Source: Verrucomicrobiota bacterium (GTDB taxonomy: Bacteria > Verrucomicrobiota > Verrucomicrobiia > Verrucomicrobiales > DEV007). Taken from it: DNA of 32,873 nt. Positions 23,790-32,106 of this stretch are shown one piece after another. Under the pieces are notes generated by a model that had not been told where the DNA came from, did not search any database, and was given only the letters and a program-made list of their open reading frames with translations. The translations under genes and the position numbers were made by a program. Each line of letters begins with the position of its first letter. Position 1 is the stretch's first letter. The stretch covers positions 1 to 32,873 of the forward strand of contig PKCI01000066.1 in NCBI GenBank assembly GCA_002862135.1, in the 5' to 3' direction.

Positions 23790-24497
23790 ATGGCAGTGGT
23801 TTCCCATACCTTCGGCAACTTCAGTACTGCGCTCCAGGAAGCGAGAAACAGCGTCCTGAGAATGGCCAGTATCGCCGAGCAAAACCTCGAGAATGCGGTT
23901 CGAGGTTTGCTGACCCGCAACTCCGAGCTTTGCAACGAGGCCATTGTCGAGGACGATGAGGTGAACAATCTCGAGCGTCGAATTGATGCCGATTCTTTCG
24001 AGATCCTGATGCGCTACAATCCGGTCGCCAGTGACCTTCGCGAAGTGATTGCCGGGATGAAGGTTGCCAATAACCTGGAGCGGGTATCTGACGAGGCTCA
24101 GAACATTGCCCGTCGCGCCCGCAAGATTTTGAAACACCCTGAACTGGACGGGGTGGCCATGGTTGAGCCGATCTATGAAAAGGCTCTGAGCATTTACCGT
24201 GACGCTCTGAAATCCTACGCTGAAGGGGACAACGTTCTGGGCCTTTCTCTTTATGAGCGGGACAGTGAACTGGATAAGGCGCACAACGATTTCATCAAGG
24301 ATCTCACCAAGCGCATGGACAGCGATGCGGTGAAGGTGAAGCCATACCTGCACCTCGTCTTCATCGTCAGGAGCCTTGAGCGGGTTGGTGACCATGCGGT
24401 GAACATCGCAGAGGACGGCATCTTCCTCGAGAGCGCCGCCGATGTGCGTCACCTTGGACCTGAGAAGGCTGCCGAGGAGATTGAAGCGGCCAACTAA
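23790..24497 (+). CDS. phoU: PhoU-like phosphate-response regulator
   Basis: The 235-residue protein from ATG 23790 (a TTG at 23757 would add 11 residues) has two PhoU helical bundles. Visible motifs are 'VIAGMKVANNLERVSDEAQNIARRA' in the first bundle (residues about 80-110) and 'LVFIVRSLERVGDHAVNIAED' in the second. These carry the E/R-V-x-D metal-binding pattern. PhoU represses the Pho regulon through the PstSCAB transporter and PhoR. No pst or phoBR genes are in the window. It follows the phosphoesterase by 61 bases and is closed by a strong hairpin. Confidence 0.92.
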   Translation: MAVVSHTFGNFSTALQEARNSVLRMASIAEQNLENAVRGLLTRNSELCNEAIVEDDEVNNLERRIDADSFEILMRYNPVASDLREVIAGMKVANNLERVSDEAQNIARRARKILKHPELDGVAMVEPIYEKALSIYRDALKSYAEGDNVLGLSLYERDSELDKAHNDFIKDLTKRMDSDAVKVKPYLHLVFIVRSLERVGDHAVNIAEDGIFLESAADVRHLGPEKAAEEIEAAN

Positions 24498-24597
24498 TTG
24501 GCCGCCAAGGATTATTTATCCAATGGAGAGGGGAGCCGTAAAGCCGTGACAACCTTTTGTGCCCAATTCATTGGCTGAAATGGGCGCCTCATACGCA

Positions 24598-24630
24598 AAA
24601 CAGGGTTGAGTGAAACACCCAACCCTGTTT
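24598..24630. terminator. Bidirectional terminator between phoU and rpsI
   Basis: AAACAGGGTTG (24598-24608) pairs perfectly with CAACCCTGTTT (24620-24630), 11 pairs with an 11-base loop. The A/T ends allow it to act on both strands. It lies between the convergent ends of phoU (+) and rpsI (-). A second weaker hairpin, GCCCA/TGGGC, lies around 24560-24584. Confidence 0.8.
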
Positions 24631-24657
24631 GCGAAAAAGGTCTGTTAGGTTTGAAAA

Positions 24658-25051
<394 letters not shown>

Positions 25052-25086
25052 AGCGTGATTTGCTGCTTCGAATTTAAGCTTCGGAA

Positions 25087-25515
25087 TTAAAGTTCGTAGG
25101 CCTCAGCGTTCTGGGCATCGTGCGGGTGCTCGGTACCGGCGTAAACCTTGAGTTTCTTCATGATCTGACGACCAAGGCGGTTGTGGGGGACCATTCCGTT
25201 GACAGCACGCTCGACAATCAGTTCGGGGCGGCGCTCACGGAGCTTGGCGGCGTTCTCACGCTTCTGACCACCAACGTAGCCGGAGTAGGAGGTGTAAATC
25301 TTTTGCTCTTCTTTGTTACCAGTGAGTTTCACCTTGTCTGCGTTGACTACGACAACGAAGTCTCCGCAGTCCACGTGGGAAGTGAAGAGAGGCTTATCCT
25401 TGCCGCGTAGCAGCTTGGCAGCAGCTACAGCGACATCTCCGAGAACCTTGTTCTCGGCGTCGATCACATACCATTTACGGTCGATTTCTTCAGCTTTGGC
25501 AGAAAACGTTTTCAT
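25087..25515 (-). CDS. rplM: 50S ribosomal protein L13
   Basis: The ATG at 25515 gives 142 residues, the same length as E. coli L13, and is preceded by a good ribosome binding site (AGAAGGG on the minus strand). The longer frame to 25650 is not supported. Signature stretches are '[20 protein letters not shown]', '[18 protein letters not shown]' and '[20 protein letters not shown]'. It is the first gene of the rplM-rpsI operon. A small GGACC/GGTCC hairpin (25548-25565) lies in the leader and might be regulatory, but is weak. Confidence 0.97.
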   Translation of the reverse strand: MKTFSAKAEEIDRKWYVIDAENKVLGDVAVAAAKLLRGKDKPLFTSHVDCGDFVVVVNADKVKLTGNKEEQKIYTSYSGYVGGQKRENAAKLRERRPELIVERAVNGMVPHNRLGRQIMKKLKVYAGTEHPHDAQNAEAYEL

Positions 25516-26116
25516 TTCCCTTCTTATCATCCCCCCCTCCTGGAATCGGACCCAAGATTCGGTCCTATCTGACTTCCCAATAGCGGGAGGGGAGCGGGAA
25601 TTTAGGCGGTTTGTCCAGCTTGTCAAGGCTTTGGAACCGCGAAAAATCAAGGGCTTTTGCGCAAATCCACGATTCTAAAGCGCCCAAAGTATGTGTCAGT
25701 AGTCTAAGAGAGTCTGTCGCTGCTTTGTAATGGAGATGACCCTCGGCTAAACGCCTATGCTTTTCTCTCCGTTTTTCATCGCTGGAAGCCTCCTTCTGGG
25801 CGCCTTTTGCCAGCAATCCCGGGCCTCCACATCTGAATCTGATCTCAATCTCTTCAAGCCTCAAATGAGTGGCTCGCTGGCTCTCCCAAATTGGGCTGAG
25901 GGCATCGATATTTGAATTTGGCCCGAAGGTGTTATCGTCTGGCTGGAATGGGAGAATTTGAGTGACCTGATCGCTGATCCAAACATTCCGGAGGAGGAGA
26001 AACAGGCGCTTCGTCAGATTCTCGTCCATCAGAAGGCGTGGCGCGCGCCTCGCCTTTTTGAGCACGGAAGCTAGGTTTGACGAGATTGGCCCGATCTGGC
26101 ATAAGGAAACCCATCT
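25516..26116. other. 601-base region between rplM and the NlpC-like gene
   Basis: Apart from the rplM leader at its left end and the possible interrupted small gene at 25757-26074 (+), I see no clear feature. The minus-strand frame across this region has no recognisable protein character. Confidence 0.6.
25757..26074 (+). pseudogene. Possible small exported protein interrupted by an in-frame TGA
   Basis: From ATG 25757 the frame reads 52 codons, then TGA at 25913-25915, then continues in the same frame for another 52 codons to TAG at 26072. The first half has a hydrophobic start ('FFIAGSLLLGAFCQQ'). The second half reads like genuine soluble protein ('NLSDLIADPNIPEEEKQALR'). One base change at the TGA would restore a 105-residue protein. 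There is no good ribosome binding site and no positive charge before the hydrophobic segment. Possible explanations are a nonsense mutation, a sequence error, or chance openness. Confidence 0.35.
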
Positions 26117-26965
26117 GTGATGCCGGATTTTTTACGAATTGGATGGTTGTTGGGGCTCATGTTTGGGCTTGGTTCTCCAGCGTTGTCGAGGGATTACAAT
26201 CAACTCATCCTTGATCGGATCGAAAAGATGCCCGCTGGCGGTGTCTACGCCCGCTACCGCAGGGATTTGCCGGAATCGCAGCGATTCAATGAGCTTTACC
26301 AGACGGTAGAAGATCTCGGCAGTTCTCTTCAGGTTGGGCTGGGCGGCCAGTTGAAAGTCAGGCCGGAAAAGTCAGCTCGTTACAGTTTCTGTTCCAGCGC
26401 GACCTACCTGCTCTTCTGCGATGTTGTTAGTGAGGTGAACTTTGCCGGGAGCGGTTCGAGGGAACTCAGCGGCGAAATGGCTGATGTGGGAGACAAAATT
26501 TCTGTGATTCACGGGAAAATGGACGGTGTCGGTATCTTCGGGCACTGGAACGCTGACGGACCCGGAACGGCTGTTCTCTTCGAACGACTCGGTCTCGGTA
26601 CAAATTTTTCTTCTTTCGACGACGCGAGGCCCGGAGATTTCATGAAGATTTTCTGGAACGAGTCGATTGGAAAAGGAGAGAGCGGGCATCTCGTCGTCTA
26701 TCTTGGACTGAATGAGACCAGCGATCAGGTCAAAGTCTGGTCGAGTAACATGAACAACGATGATGGCTCTCACGGTTACGGGACCATGTGGGTCGAACGC
26801 AGCCGGATTAAGCGTGTGCTCTTTTCCCGTCTCGAACGTCCTGAGAACCTTGCCAACTGGCTGAAGTTCTCCGAAGCCGAGCACACCAGTGAATACCTCG
26901 TTCGCATTCGCCAGACGGGTTCGACGGGCGAGGAGATGAAGCAGGTCACCGCGGCAAAAAACTGA
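26117..26965 (+). CDS. Exported NlpC/P60-like (papain-fold) protein
   Basis: The 282-residue product has a signal peptide (about residues 6-24, 'LSR-DYN'). 'YSFCSSATYLLFCDVV' places a candidate catalytic Cys at 92 at the head of a helix. 'ARPGDFMKIFW' and 'SGHLVVYLG' (His near 195) follow, the Cys...His order and GD/H-strand pattern of NlpC/P60 and CHAP amidases. This suggests a periplasmic cell-wall peptidase or amidase, but the similarity is distant and the third polar residue is not clear. AAGGA lies 12 bases before the ATG. The gene stands alone on its strand. Confidence 0.75.
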   Translation: MMPDFLRIGWLLGLMFGLGSPALSRDYNQLILDRIEKMPAGGVYARYRRDLPESQRFNELYQTVEDLGSSLQVGLGGQLKVRPEKSARYSFCSSATYLLFCDVVSEVNFAGSGSRELSGEMADVGDKISVIHGKMDGVGIFGHWNADGPGTAVLFERLGLGTNFSSFDDARPGDFMKIFWNESIGKGESGHLVVYLGLNETSDQVKVWSSNMNNDDGSHGYGTMWVERSRIKRVLFSRLERPENLANWLKFSEAEHTSEYLVRIRQTGSTGEEMKQVTAAKN

Positions 26966-27063
26966 ATTCGTCTCTACGCGGGGCTCCGCGAGGGCTTTGA
27001 ATTTGAAATTCGTCCTCGAGCGCGGCGGAGAATTATGAAAATTAAAGAAATTATCTTTACTTA

Positions 27064-27091
27064 TTGTAAATATTTTAGATTTACGTAATAT
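27064..27091 (+). promoter_or_regulatory. AT-rich possible promoter, perhaps leaderless
   Basis: Bases 27031-27095 are very AT-rich. TTGTAA (27064-27069) and TAATAT (27086-27091) are 16 bases apart. Transcription would begin near 27098, at or next to the ATG at 27099, giving a leaderless mRNA. The motif match is weak. Confidence 0.3.
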
Positions 27092-27098
27092 TTAGGCT

Positions 27099-28604
27099 AT
27101 GGCACCTGCTCACAACCGGCTTTGCTTTAACGAACTCAGCGAAAAGGCGGCTGCTGCGCCAAGATGGGGTCGATCGCATCACCGCCCGGCACTGGATTGG
27201 CTTGCACCGGTTTCGGATGTGAACCAGGTAGATTCGCCAACTCATGACGCCTTACTGGTGGGACCTTCGGATCAGTATGTCGTGGGCGAAATGCTTAAGC
27301 CTCACGTTTTGGCCCACCTCCTCAATTTTTCGCGCTTTCGTTGCGCCGGACTGGCCGGAATCGATCGCACCGACGTGGGAGGTCATGCTGTGAGAAACTA
27401 CGGCGAAGGGGCACTCGAGATGGGGGGCAAGCAATTGCAGCTACTCCACTTCGGAACTCAGAGTATCAGCGAACATCTAGTCGACGGATATCTTAAGGCA
27501 GTCAATGAAGAGGAGGCCGAGCGTTTTGAAAGCCTGGCGCTGATCAGCAGAGACGAGGAGTTGAATGCCTACGTGCGTCGACGAACTGGTCAGTTGGATG
27601 ACTTTGCCTACATGCTCGCTCCTGAGGGCGAGTTCTACGGAGCTCGCGCCAGTTTCCTCGCGGTCGGCCTCGCCGATCCCAATGCGATGAACTCTGAAAT
27701 GCGGGATCGACTGGTTTCCCAGATGCTCCGAGCCGATTTTGTTGGTATCAGCGATGAGAACGGGGCTGATTTTCTTGAGAAGGAAGGCGTCGACGTTCAC
27801 CGGATGCCGTGTCCGCTCAGCGTGATTCCGCAGGTTTGCGCCCGCCAGTTGCATGAGTATCGCGACAGCGAAGATTTGGAGGCCGTGCGTAACCGTTTTC
27901 CCGATGGCTGGATTGCCGTGGAAATCGGAGCGGCCGATCAGGCCGACTTCGAAAAACTGACATCCACGTTGCGTGATGTGAGCGCAGAGGAAGGTCTTGG
28001 TCTTGTCTTTTTTGATGCGTCCCGTCAGGGGACGGCTTCGACTCGCCGATGGGTCAAAGCCTTTCCAGAGTGGAACGCTGCCAGTTTCGGCTCCGATAAC
28101 ATCTGGGAGATAGCATCACTGCTTCTCCACTCACGCCTCTACTGCGGAACTTCGCTCGATTGCCGTGTGATCTGCATGTCAGGAGGGGTCGCGAGGATCA
28201 ATATTCCAACCCAAGGTAACACGACCCGCAGCTACTGTGAACTGTGGGAGCACGATGAGATGCCGATCGAGTTTTCCAACGAGAAAGAATGGAAGGTCGC
28301 CTTCGCCGAAGCTCTGCGGGTCGGGCCTTCCACTCTGCAAGAGCATGCCGGCGATTTGCACCGGGAATTTTTTGAAGTGCTTACCGAGTTCTGCGAGAGC
28401 ACAGGTCTCACGCCGAAAATGCATCCGGAAAGCTTGGAAACGCCCCACATGAGGGCGGCGACCCGACTTCACCATCTTCAGGATGAGTGGCTATCCGATG
28501 AAGCGAACCTGAAACTTTTCCGCGAGCTGAACCGCAAGGTAAGCAAGCGATCCATCGCCAGCCAGATCAAGCAGAAGCTGGGACTGCAGCGGCAGCGCGC
28601 CTAG
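27099..28604 (+). CDS. Polysaccharide pyruvyl transferase-like protein
   Basis: The 501-residue cytosolic protein shows features of the polysaccharide pyruvyl transferase superfamily (GT-B-like fold). These are a start near 'LLVGPSDQYVVGEML', a middle element 'ADFVGISDENGADFLEKEGVDV' resembling the 'iSvRD..S...L...G' motif, and a late 'YCGTSLDCRVICMSGGVARI' resembling 'GtRLHg.i.al..g.P'. In place of the usual His of the last motif there is Asp-Cys, so activity is uncertain. The family adds pyruvyl ketals to surface glycans. No other capsule genes are adjacent. The basic C terminus (KRSIASQIKQKLGLQRQRA) is unusual. Confidence 0.6.
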   Translation: MAPAHNRLCFNELSEKAAAAPRWGRSHHRPALDWLAPVSDVNQVDSPTHDALLVGPSDQYVVGEMLKPHVLAHLLNFSRFRCAGLAGIDRTDVGGHAVRNYGEGALEMGGKQLQLLHFGTQSISEHLVDGYLKAVNEEEAERFESLALISRDEELNAYVRRRTGQLDDFAYMLAPEGEFYGARASFLAVGLADPNAMNSEMRDRLVSQMLRADFVGISDENGADFLEKEGVDVHRMPCPLSVIPQVCARQLHEYRDSEDLEAVRNRFPDGWIAVEIGAADQADFEKLTSTLRDVSAEEGLGLVFFDASRQGTASTRRWVKAFPEWNAASFGSDNIWEIASLLLHSRLYCGTSLDCRVICMSGGVARINIPTQGNTTRSYCELWEHDEMPIEFSNEKEWKVAFAEALRVGPSTLQEHAGDLHREFFEVLTEFCESTGLTPKMHPESLETPHMRAATRLHHLQDEWLSDEANLKLFRELNRKVSKRSIASQIKQKLGLQRQRA

Positions 28605-28610
28605 AAAAGA

Positions 28611-28627
28611 GGCACCCCGAGGGTGCT
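28611..28627 (+). terminator. Small hairpin after the 27099-28604 gene
   Basis: GCACCC (28612-28617) pairs with GGGTGC (28621-28626) around a three-base loop, seven bases after the stop codon. There is no T run, so it may be an mRNA-stabilising stem instead of an intrinsic terminator. Confidence 0.35.
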
Positions 28628-28703
28628 GTGATCTTGCCAATTGTGCAGAAGGCTTTACCTTCGTTACAGATGCCGGCAGTCTGGGCTCCGGTAATTCAGT
28701 AGA

Positions 28704-30011
28704 ATGCAACGGTATGTTTTTACATCCCTCTCAATCGGGATCGGTGCCGCTCTGGTAATCATCATCGCGATCTCGCTAGGCGTGTTCTCTGCTGTAGCGA
28801 CATGGCTGGAGAATCTTTACCTTTCCCGGGGGATCCTGAAGGTCTCTTCGGTGGAGCGCTACCGATGGTTGGAGATGCTGGTTGTCCTCGCGGTTTCCGT
28901 GGGACTGGCCTGGAGTGTCATCGACGTGTCGCAGGTGGCACAGAAGATTCTTGTGCTCGGTTGTGCGATCCTGCTCGTTCTCGGGCTTTCACCAACGATG
29001 GCCTTGTATGGGGTTTTATTTGAGCCGTTTTCCTCACTCGGCGCCGGTCTTCTCGCTGCGGCGGGGGGCTTTGTTTTTGCCGCTACAGAACGGGGAATGA
29101 GAAAGCGTGTCCTCGAGGATGTGCTCGGCCTTCGTGTCTCGCATTCGACTTTCAGCCAGCTGCTCAATGCGCCGGAACCTCCCGATTTTGACGGGGCCGT
29201 GCGAGAAGTGACGGTGTTGACCTGCCGAATTTTCAATCACTCCGAGCTCAGGGAAAAACTGGAAGCGGCAGAGTTGATGAAAATGAGTAATCTTTTCATT
29301 CGAAGCGTTTCGGCCTTTCTCACTTCTCGAGGTGCCTACCTCGATGAATCCGGCCCCGAACTGGTACGCGTCTTCTTTGGAATGCTCCAGCCGGATGATG
29401 AGCATGCCGAAAAGGCCTGCCACACAGCTCTCGAACTCCGGTGCCGCCTCAAGGCCCTCAACCAGGAATGCGAGACGCGTTGGTTTCAGCCGCTCCTTTA
29501 CGGGATTGGTATCAGCTCCGGTCCCATGACCGTAGGCGTTTATGGGGCGAAGGAACACTATTACTTCAGTGGCATCGGCGCCGAGACCGATTTCTCGAGG
29601 CGGCTCGCGCACGCCAATCTCCGCTACAACTCCGATCTTCTGATCGGTCCGGAGACCTACCGCCTCGTTCAGGATCGGTTTGCGTTCCGTCCCATGGAAA
29701 TGTTCTACGATCCCGAGGAAGATGTCATGACCGAGATCTACCAGTTGCTGGCGGCCTCCGATTCGTTTGATGAAAAAGAGCGGGAACGACGCGATCTGTT
29801 CTGGCAGGGGGTAATCTACTATCGTGAGAAGAAATACGAGGAAGCGCTCAATCACCTGACCCGGGCCCGCATCGCCGGTGGAGGAGATGGAACGGTCGAG
29901 TTTTTCATTGCCCAAACCCAGGACGCGCTGACAGCGCTGGAGGACGGGCCCAAGGCTAGGTCCGAGCAATTGACCGAAGACGGGCACGCGCGATTGATCA
30001 GTTTGATGTAG
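28704..30011 (+). CDS. Membrane protein with degenerate class III cyclase domain and TPR
   Basis: The 435-residue protein has about four hydrophobic segments (roughly 4-30, 57-75, 80-100, 112-130), then a class III adenylate/guanylate cyclase-like domain (about 165-350), then a TPR-like tail ('GVIYYREKKYEEALNHLTRA'). The cyclase fold is recognisable from 'REVTVLTCRIFNHSEL', 'LVRVFFG', 'GIGISSGPMTVGVYG' and 'GAETDFSRRLAHAN'. Both metal-binding aspartates appear lost: the usual ADIRGFT reads CRIFNHS and the usual GDAVMAVF reads GPELVRVF. It is therefore probably a non-catalytic regulatory domain. The gene precedes recR by 30 bases. Confidence 0.8.
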   Translation: MQRYVFTSLSIGIGAALVIIIAISLGVFSAVATWLENLYLSRGILKVSSVERYRWLEMLVVLAVSVGLAWSVIDVSQVAQKILVLGCAILLVLGLSPTMALYGVLFEPFSSLGAGLLAAAGGFVFAATERGMRKRVLEDVLGLRVSHSTFSQLLNAPEPPDFDGAVREVTVLTCRIFNHSELREKLEAAELMKMSNLFIRSVSAFLTSRGAYLDESGPELVRVFFGMLQPDDEHAEKACHTALELRCRLKALNQECETRWFQPLLYGIGISSGPMTVGVYGAKEHYYFSGIGAETDFSRRLAHANLRYNSDLLIGPETYRLVQDRFAFRPMEMFYDPEEDVMTEIYQLLAASDSFDEKERERRDLFWQGVIYYREKKYEEALNHLTRARIAGGGDGTVEFFIAQTQDALTALEDGPKARSEQLTEDGHARLISLM

Positions 30012-30041
30012 TCGCCGGTCGGGTCTATGGATTGAATCAAT

Positions 30042-30653
30042 ATGGCACAAGTCGACTATCCGGAGCCGGTCAAAGCGCTGATCGTGCAACTCAAGCAACT
30101 TCCCGGTATCGGACCGAAGAGCGCTGAGCGAATTTCGGTTTGGATGATGCAGAAGGGACCGGAGATATCGGCATTGTTTTCTGATATTGTCAGGACGGCC
30201 GGCGACACGGTGGTGGAATGCCGGATCTGTGGGTTCTTTGCCACGGAAGAGAACGGCTGCGCGATCTGCGATTCGGCCCAGCGCGACGGCAGTTCGCTGT
30301 GCGTGGTGGAGCAGCCTACAGACATTCTACCGTTGGAACGTTCTGGAGCCTATCGCGGTCACTACCACGCACTGCGTGGTAGAATCTCACCACTCGACAA
30401 TGTGGGCCCCGAGGACTTGCGCATCCGCGAGCTGGTGGAGCGTCTCAAGGCCGGTGAATTTGCCGAGGTCATTCTTGCATTGAGTTCCGATGTGGAGGGT
30501 GAAGCGACTGGTAATTACCTCGCGGAACTCCTCGGAGAATTTGCCGAAATCAAGGTATCGCGGCTCGCCCAGGGAATACCAGCAGGGGGAGGCCTCGAGT
30601 CGGCAGATGAGTTGACCCTGATGCGGGCCCTTCAAGGCCGCGTCGGAATTTAA
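30042..30653 (+). CDS. recR: Recombination mediator RecR
   Basis: The 203-residue protein has the normal RecR layout: helix-hairpin-helix ('LPGIGPKSAERIS', residues 20-32), a C4 zinc finger (C60, C63, C73, C76), a Toprim domain beginning 'LCVVEQPTDILPLERSGAYRG', and the C-terminal 'GIPAGGGLESADELTLMRAL'. It loads RecA with RecF/RecO in gap repair. No Shine-Dalgarno sequence is visible. It converges on the minus-strand gene, leaving only 21 bases. Confidence 0.97.
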   Translation: MAQVDYPEPVKALIVQLKQLPGIGPKSAERISVWMMQKGPEISALFSDIVRTAGDTVVECRICGFFATEENGCAICDSAQRDGSSLCVVEQPTDILPLERSGAYRGHYHALRGRISPLDNVGPEDLRIRELVERLKAGEFAEVILALSSDVEGEATGNYLAELLGEFAEIKVSRLAQGIPAGGGLESADELTLMRALQGRVGI

Positions 30654-30674
30654 GGCAGCTGAGGGACTGGCGGC

Positions 30675-31601
30675 TCAAGGCGTTGCGGAAGCCTGGAGAA
30701 AGGAAGGTGTAACTTTGATTGTCACCTCTTCAAGTCCACGGAGGATAACGACCTTGGCAGGAACGCCGACTGGGAGATTAAAAGGAGCGTCACAGAGATC
30801 AATCAGCTCCTCGATTTCAGATCCGTTGAGGGAAATGATAACATCTCCCGTTTCGAAGCCGGCTTCTTTCGCGGGCGAGTCAGGTTTTACCTCGATGATG
30901 ACAGGAGTCGAGGACTGATCGTGAAAACTCAGGCCGACCCAGGAAGGGGCGGATTTTTCAAAGCGTTCTAAGTCGAGAATGACCTTGCGTATCTGTGCCG
31001 CGGGAATGGCATGAGCTTCGTTGTCCAACTCGAGGTCGAGGTCGGATACGAGTCCGACAATCTTCCCTTTTTCGCTCAAGAGAGGCATTCCAATCCGGCA
31101 GACTTTTTCGGCTTCGGTAATGCGCACTCGGAGGAAGGGAATTGTGAAAGCTTCCCCTCTGTAGTAGAAATCTTTTCCGGCGACGAGGGATCGACAGGTG
31201 TTATTGCTGTAAAGGCAGGTGAGTTTCATTCCGGCCCGGGGAAAGGGATTGGAAGTGAGGGGGACCGGGTTCGCTCTGAGGTGCCCTTCTGCGACTGCGA
31301 GAACGCAAAGGCGGCGGGACTCATCGAGGTAAATCACTTTGCCGTCAGCTTCGGCCTCTCCACTCTTGAGGCTGATGGTATCGACTTCGTCGAGTTCAAT
31401 TTCATTCGGCACAAGGGTGACAAACCAATGGGGACGACCCACGCAGAGTGCTGGAACCTTGGCGCTCTCAGCCCAAATGGCAAAAATGGGTTTGGGATGG
31501 GCCTCACCCTGAGCCTGCGCGCCTATAGCGGTAGTGAAAAGGCCAATGCTCGTCAGAAGATGAACTCGAACCGGAGTAAACATCGCGATCAAAATTCCCA
31601 T
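30675..31601 (-). CDS. HtrA-like PDZ protein lacking the protease triad
   Basis: The 308-residue exported protein has a signal peptide (about residues 10-30, 'IGAQA-QGE'). Residues 35-215 follow a trypsin-like S1C pattern and residues about 222-300 are a PDZ domain ('SPAKEAGFETGDVIISLNGS'). The three catalytic positions are replaced: the usual 'TNxHVV' reads TLVPNEI, 'DLAVLKV' reads RLCVLAV, and 'GNSGGPL' reads CRIGMPL. It is thus probably a pseudoprotease that binds peptides. The longest start overlaps the upstream gene by 13 bases; ATG at 31583 (MFTPVRV) would leave a five-base gap. Confidence 0.85.
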   Translation of the reverse strand: MGILIAMFTPVRVHLLTSIGLFTTAIGAQAQGEAHPKPIFAIWAESAKVPALCVGRPHWFVTLVPNEIELDEVDTISLKSGEAEADGKVIYLDESRRLCVLAVAEGHLRANPVPLTSNPFPRAGMKLTCLYSNNTCRSLVAGKDFYYRGEAFTIPFLRVRITEAEKVCRIGMPLLSEKGKIVGLVSDLDLELDNEAHAIPAAQIRKVILDLERFEKSAPSWVGLSFHDQSSTPVIIEVKPDSPAKEAGFETGDVIISLNGSEIEELIDLCDAPFNLPVGVPAKVVILRGLEEVTIKVTPSFLQASATP

Positions 31602-32032
31602 TTGGCAGGAAGTAACCCGGAATGGCCCATCCTATCTTCGTCAGACGAAGGGACACGGCTATCTCTCGGAGGAAGGGAAATATCGAAAGTTTCGGTTGGG
31701 GGAAGCACCGCTTGGGCCTCTTCAGATGAAGAAACAACTCCACTGGCGAGGCCCTGAGGCAAACTTTTTTCCGCAGGACGCCGCGTGTTCACAAAAACGC
31801 CAACGCTAACGGCGGCGGCGGCGGCACCTGCAGGAATAAGCCATTTGGCACCGCCCAGTTCGTCAAACCAGACCGTAATTCTTTCTGTCAGGATTGAACG
31901 GGCCGAGCGGCTGAGAAGTTCGGAACGCTGTCGATTTTTAAAATCGTTGAGGAAGGAATCGAAATACTCTTCTCCGGGGGTCTCGTAGCGCTTGAGTCGG
32001 AGCAGTTGTCGAACTTCGTCGGTATCTTTCAT
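31589..32032 (-). CDS. Single-pass membrane protein, putative anti-sigma factor
   Basis: The 147-residue protein has a charged cytosolic N terminus of about 60 residues, rich in Arg/Glu and helical ('EEYFDSFLNDFKNRQRSELL'). One membrane segment lies at residues 64-81, followed by a Ser/Pro-rich outer part. There is no HxxxCxxC zinc motif. It follows the ECF sigma gene by 74 bases and precedes the HtrA-like gene. The topology and place are those of a membrane anti-sigma factor, but the sequence does not prove it. Confidence 0.7.
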   Translation of the reverse strand: MKDTDEVRQLLRLKRYETPGEEYFDSFLNDFKNRQRSELLSRSARSILTERITVWFDELGGAKWLIPAGAAAAAVSVGVFVNTRRPAEKSLPQGLASGVVSSSEEAQAVLPPTETFDISLPPRDSRVPSSDEDRMGHSGLLPAKWEF

Positions 32033-32106
32033 CTACAGTCGAGAGCGGGGGAAGTTACGGGTAACCTGAGACAATTTCAATCTATATATCGCTTGCCAGC
32101 TAGAGG

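Noticed and set aside
25913-25915. Selenocysteine codon at the in-frame TGA
   Set aside because: No clear SECIS-like stem-loop follows immediately, and neighbouring residues do not resemble any selenoprotein motif.
25565-26065. 166-codon open frame on the minus strand
   Set aside because: Its product has no recognisable domain, low-complexity basic stretches and no ribosome binding site; the plus-strand frame over the same bases looks more protein-like.
29034-30098. 354-codon open frame on the minus strand opposite the cyclase-like gene
   Set aside because: It is antisense to a gene with clear domains and runs past both its end and the recR start; such long antisense frames are expected from codon bias in GC-rich genes.
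31011-31757. 248-codon plus-strand frame opposite the HtrA-like gene
   Set aside because: Antisense to two genes with a signal peptide, PDZ domain and membrane segment; the translation shows no domain.
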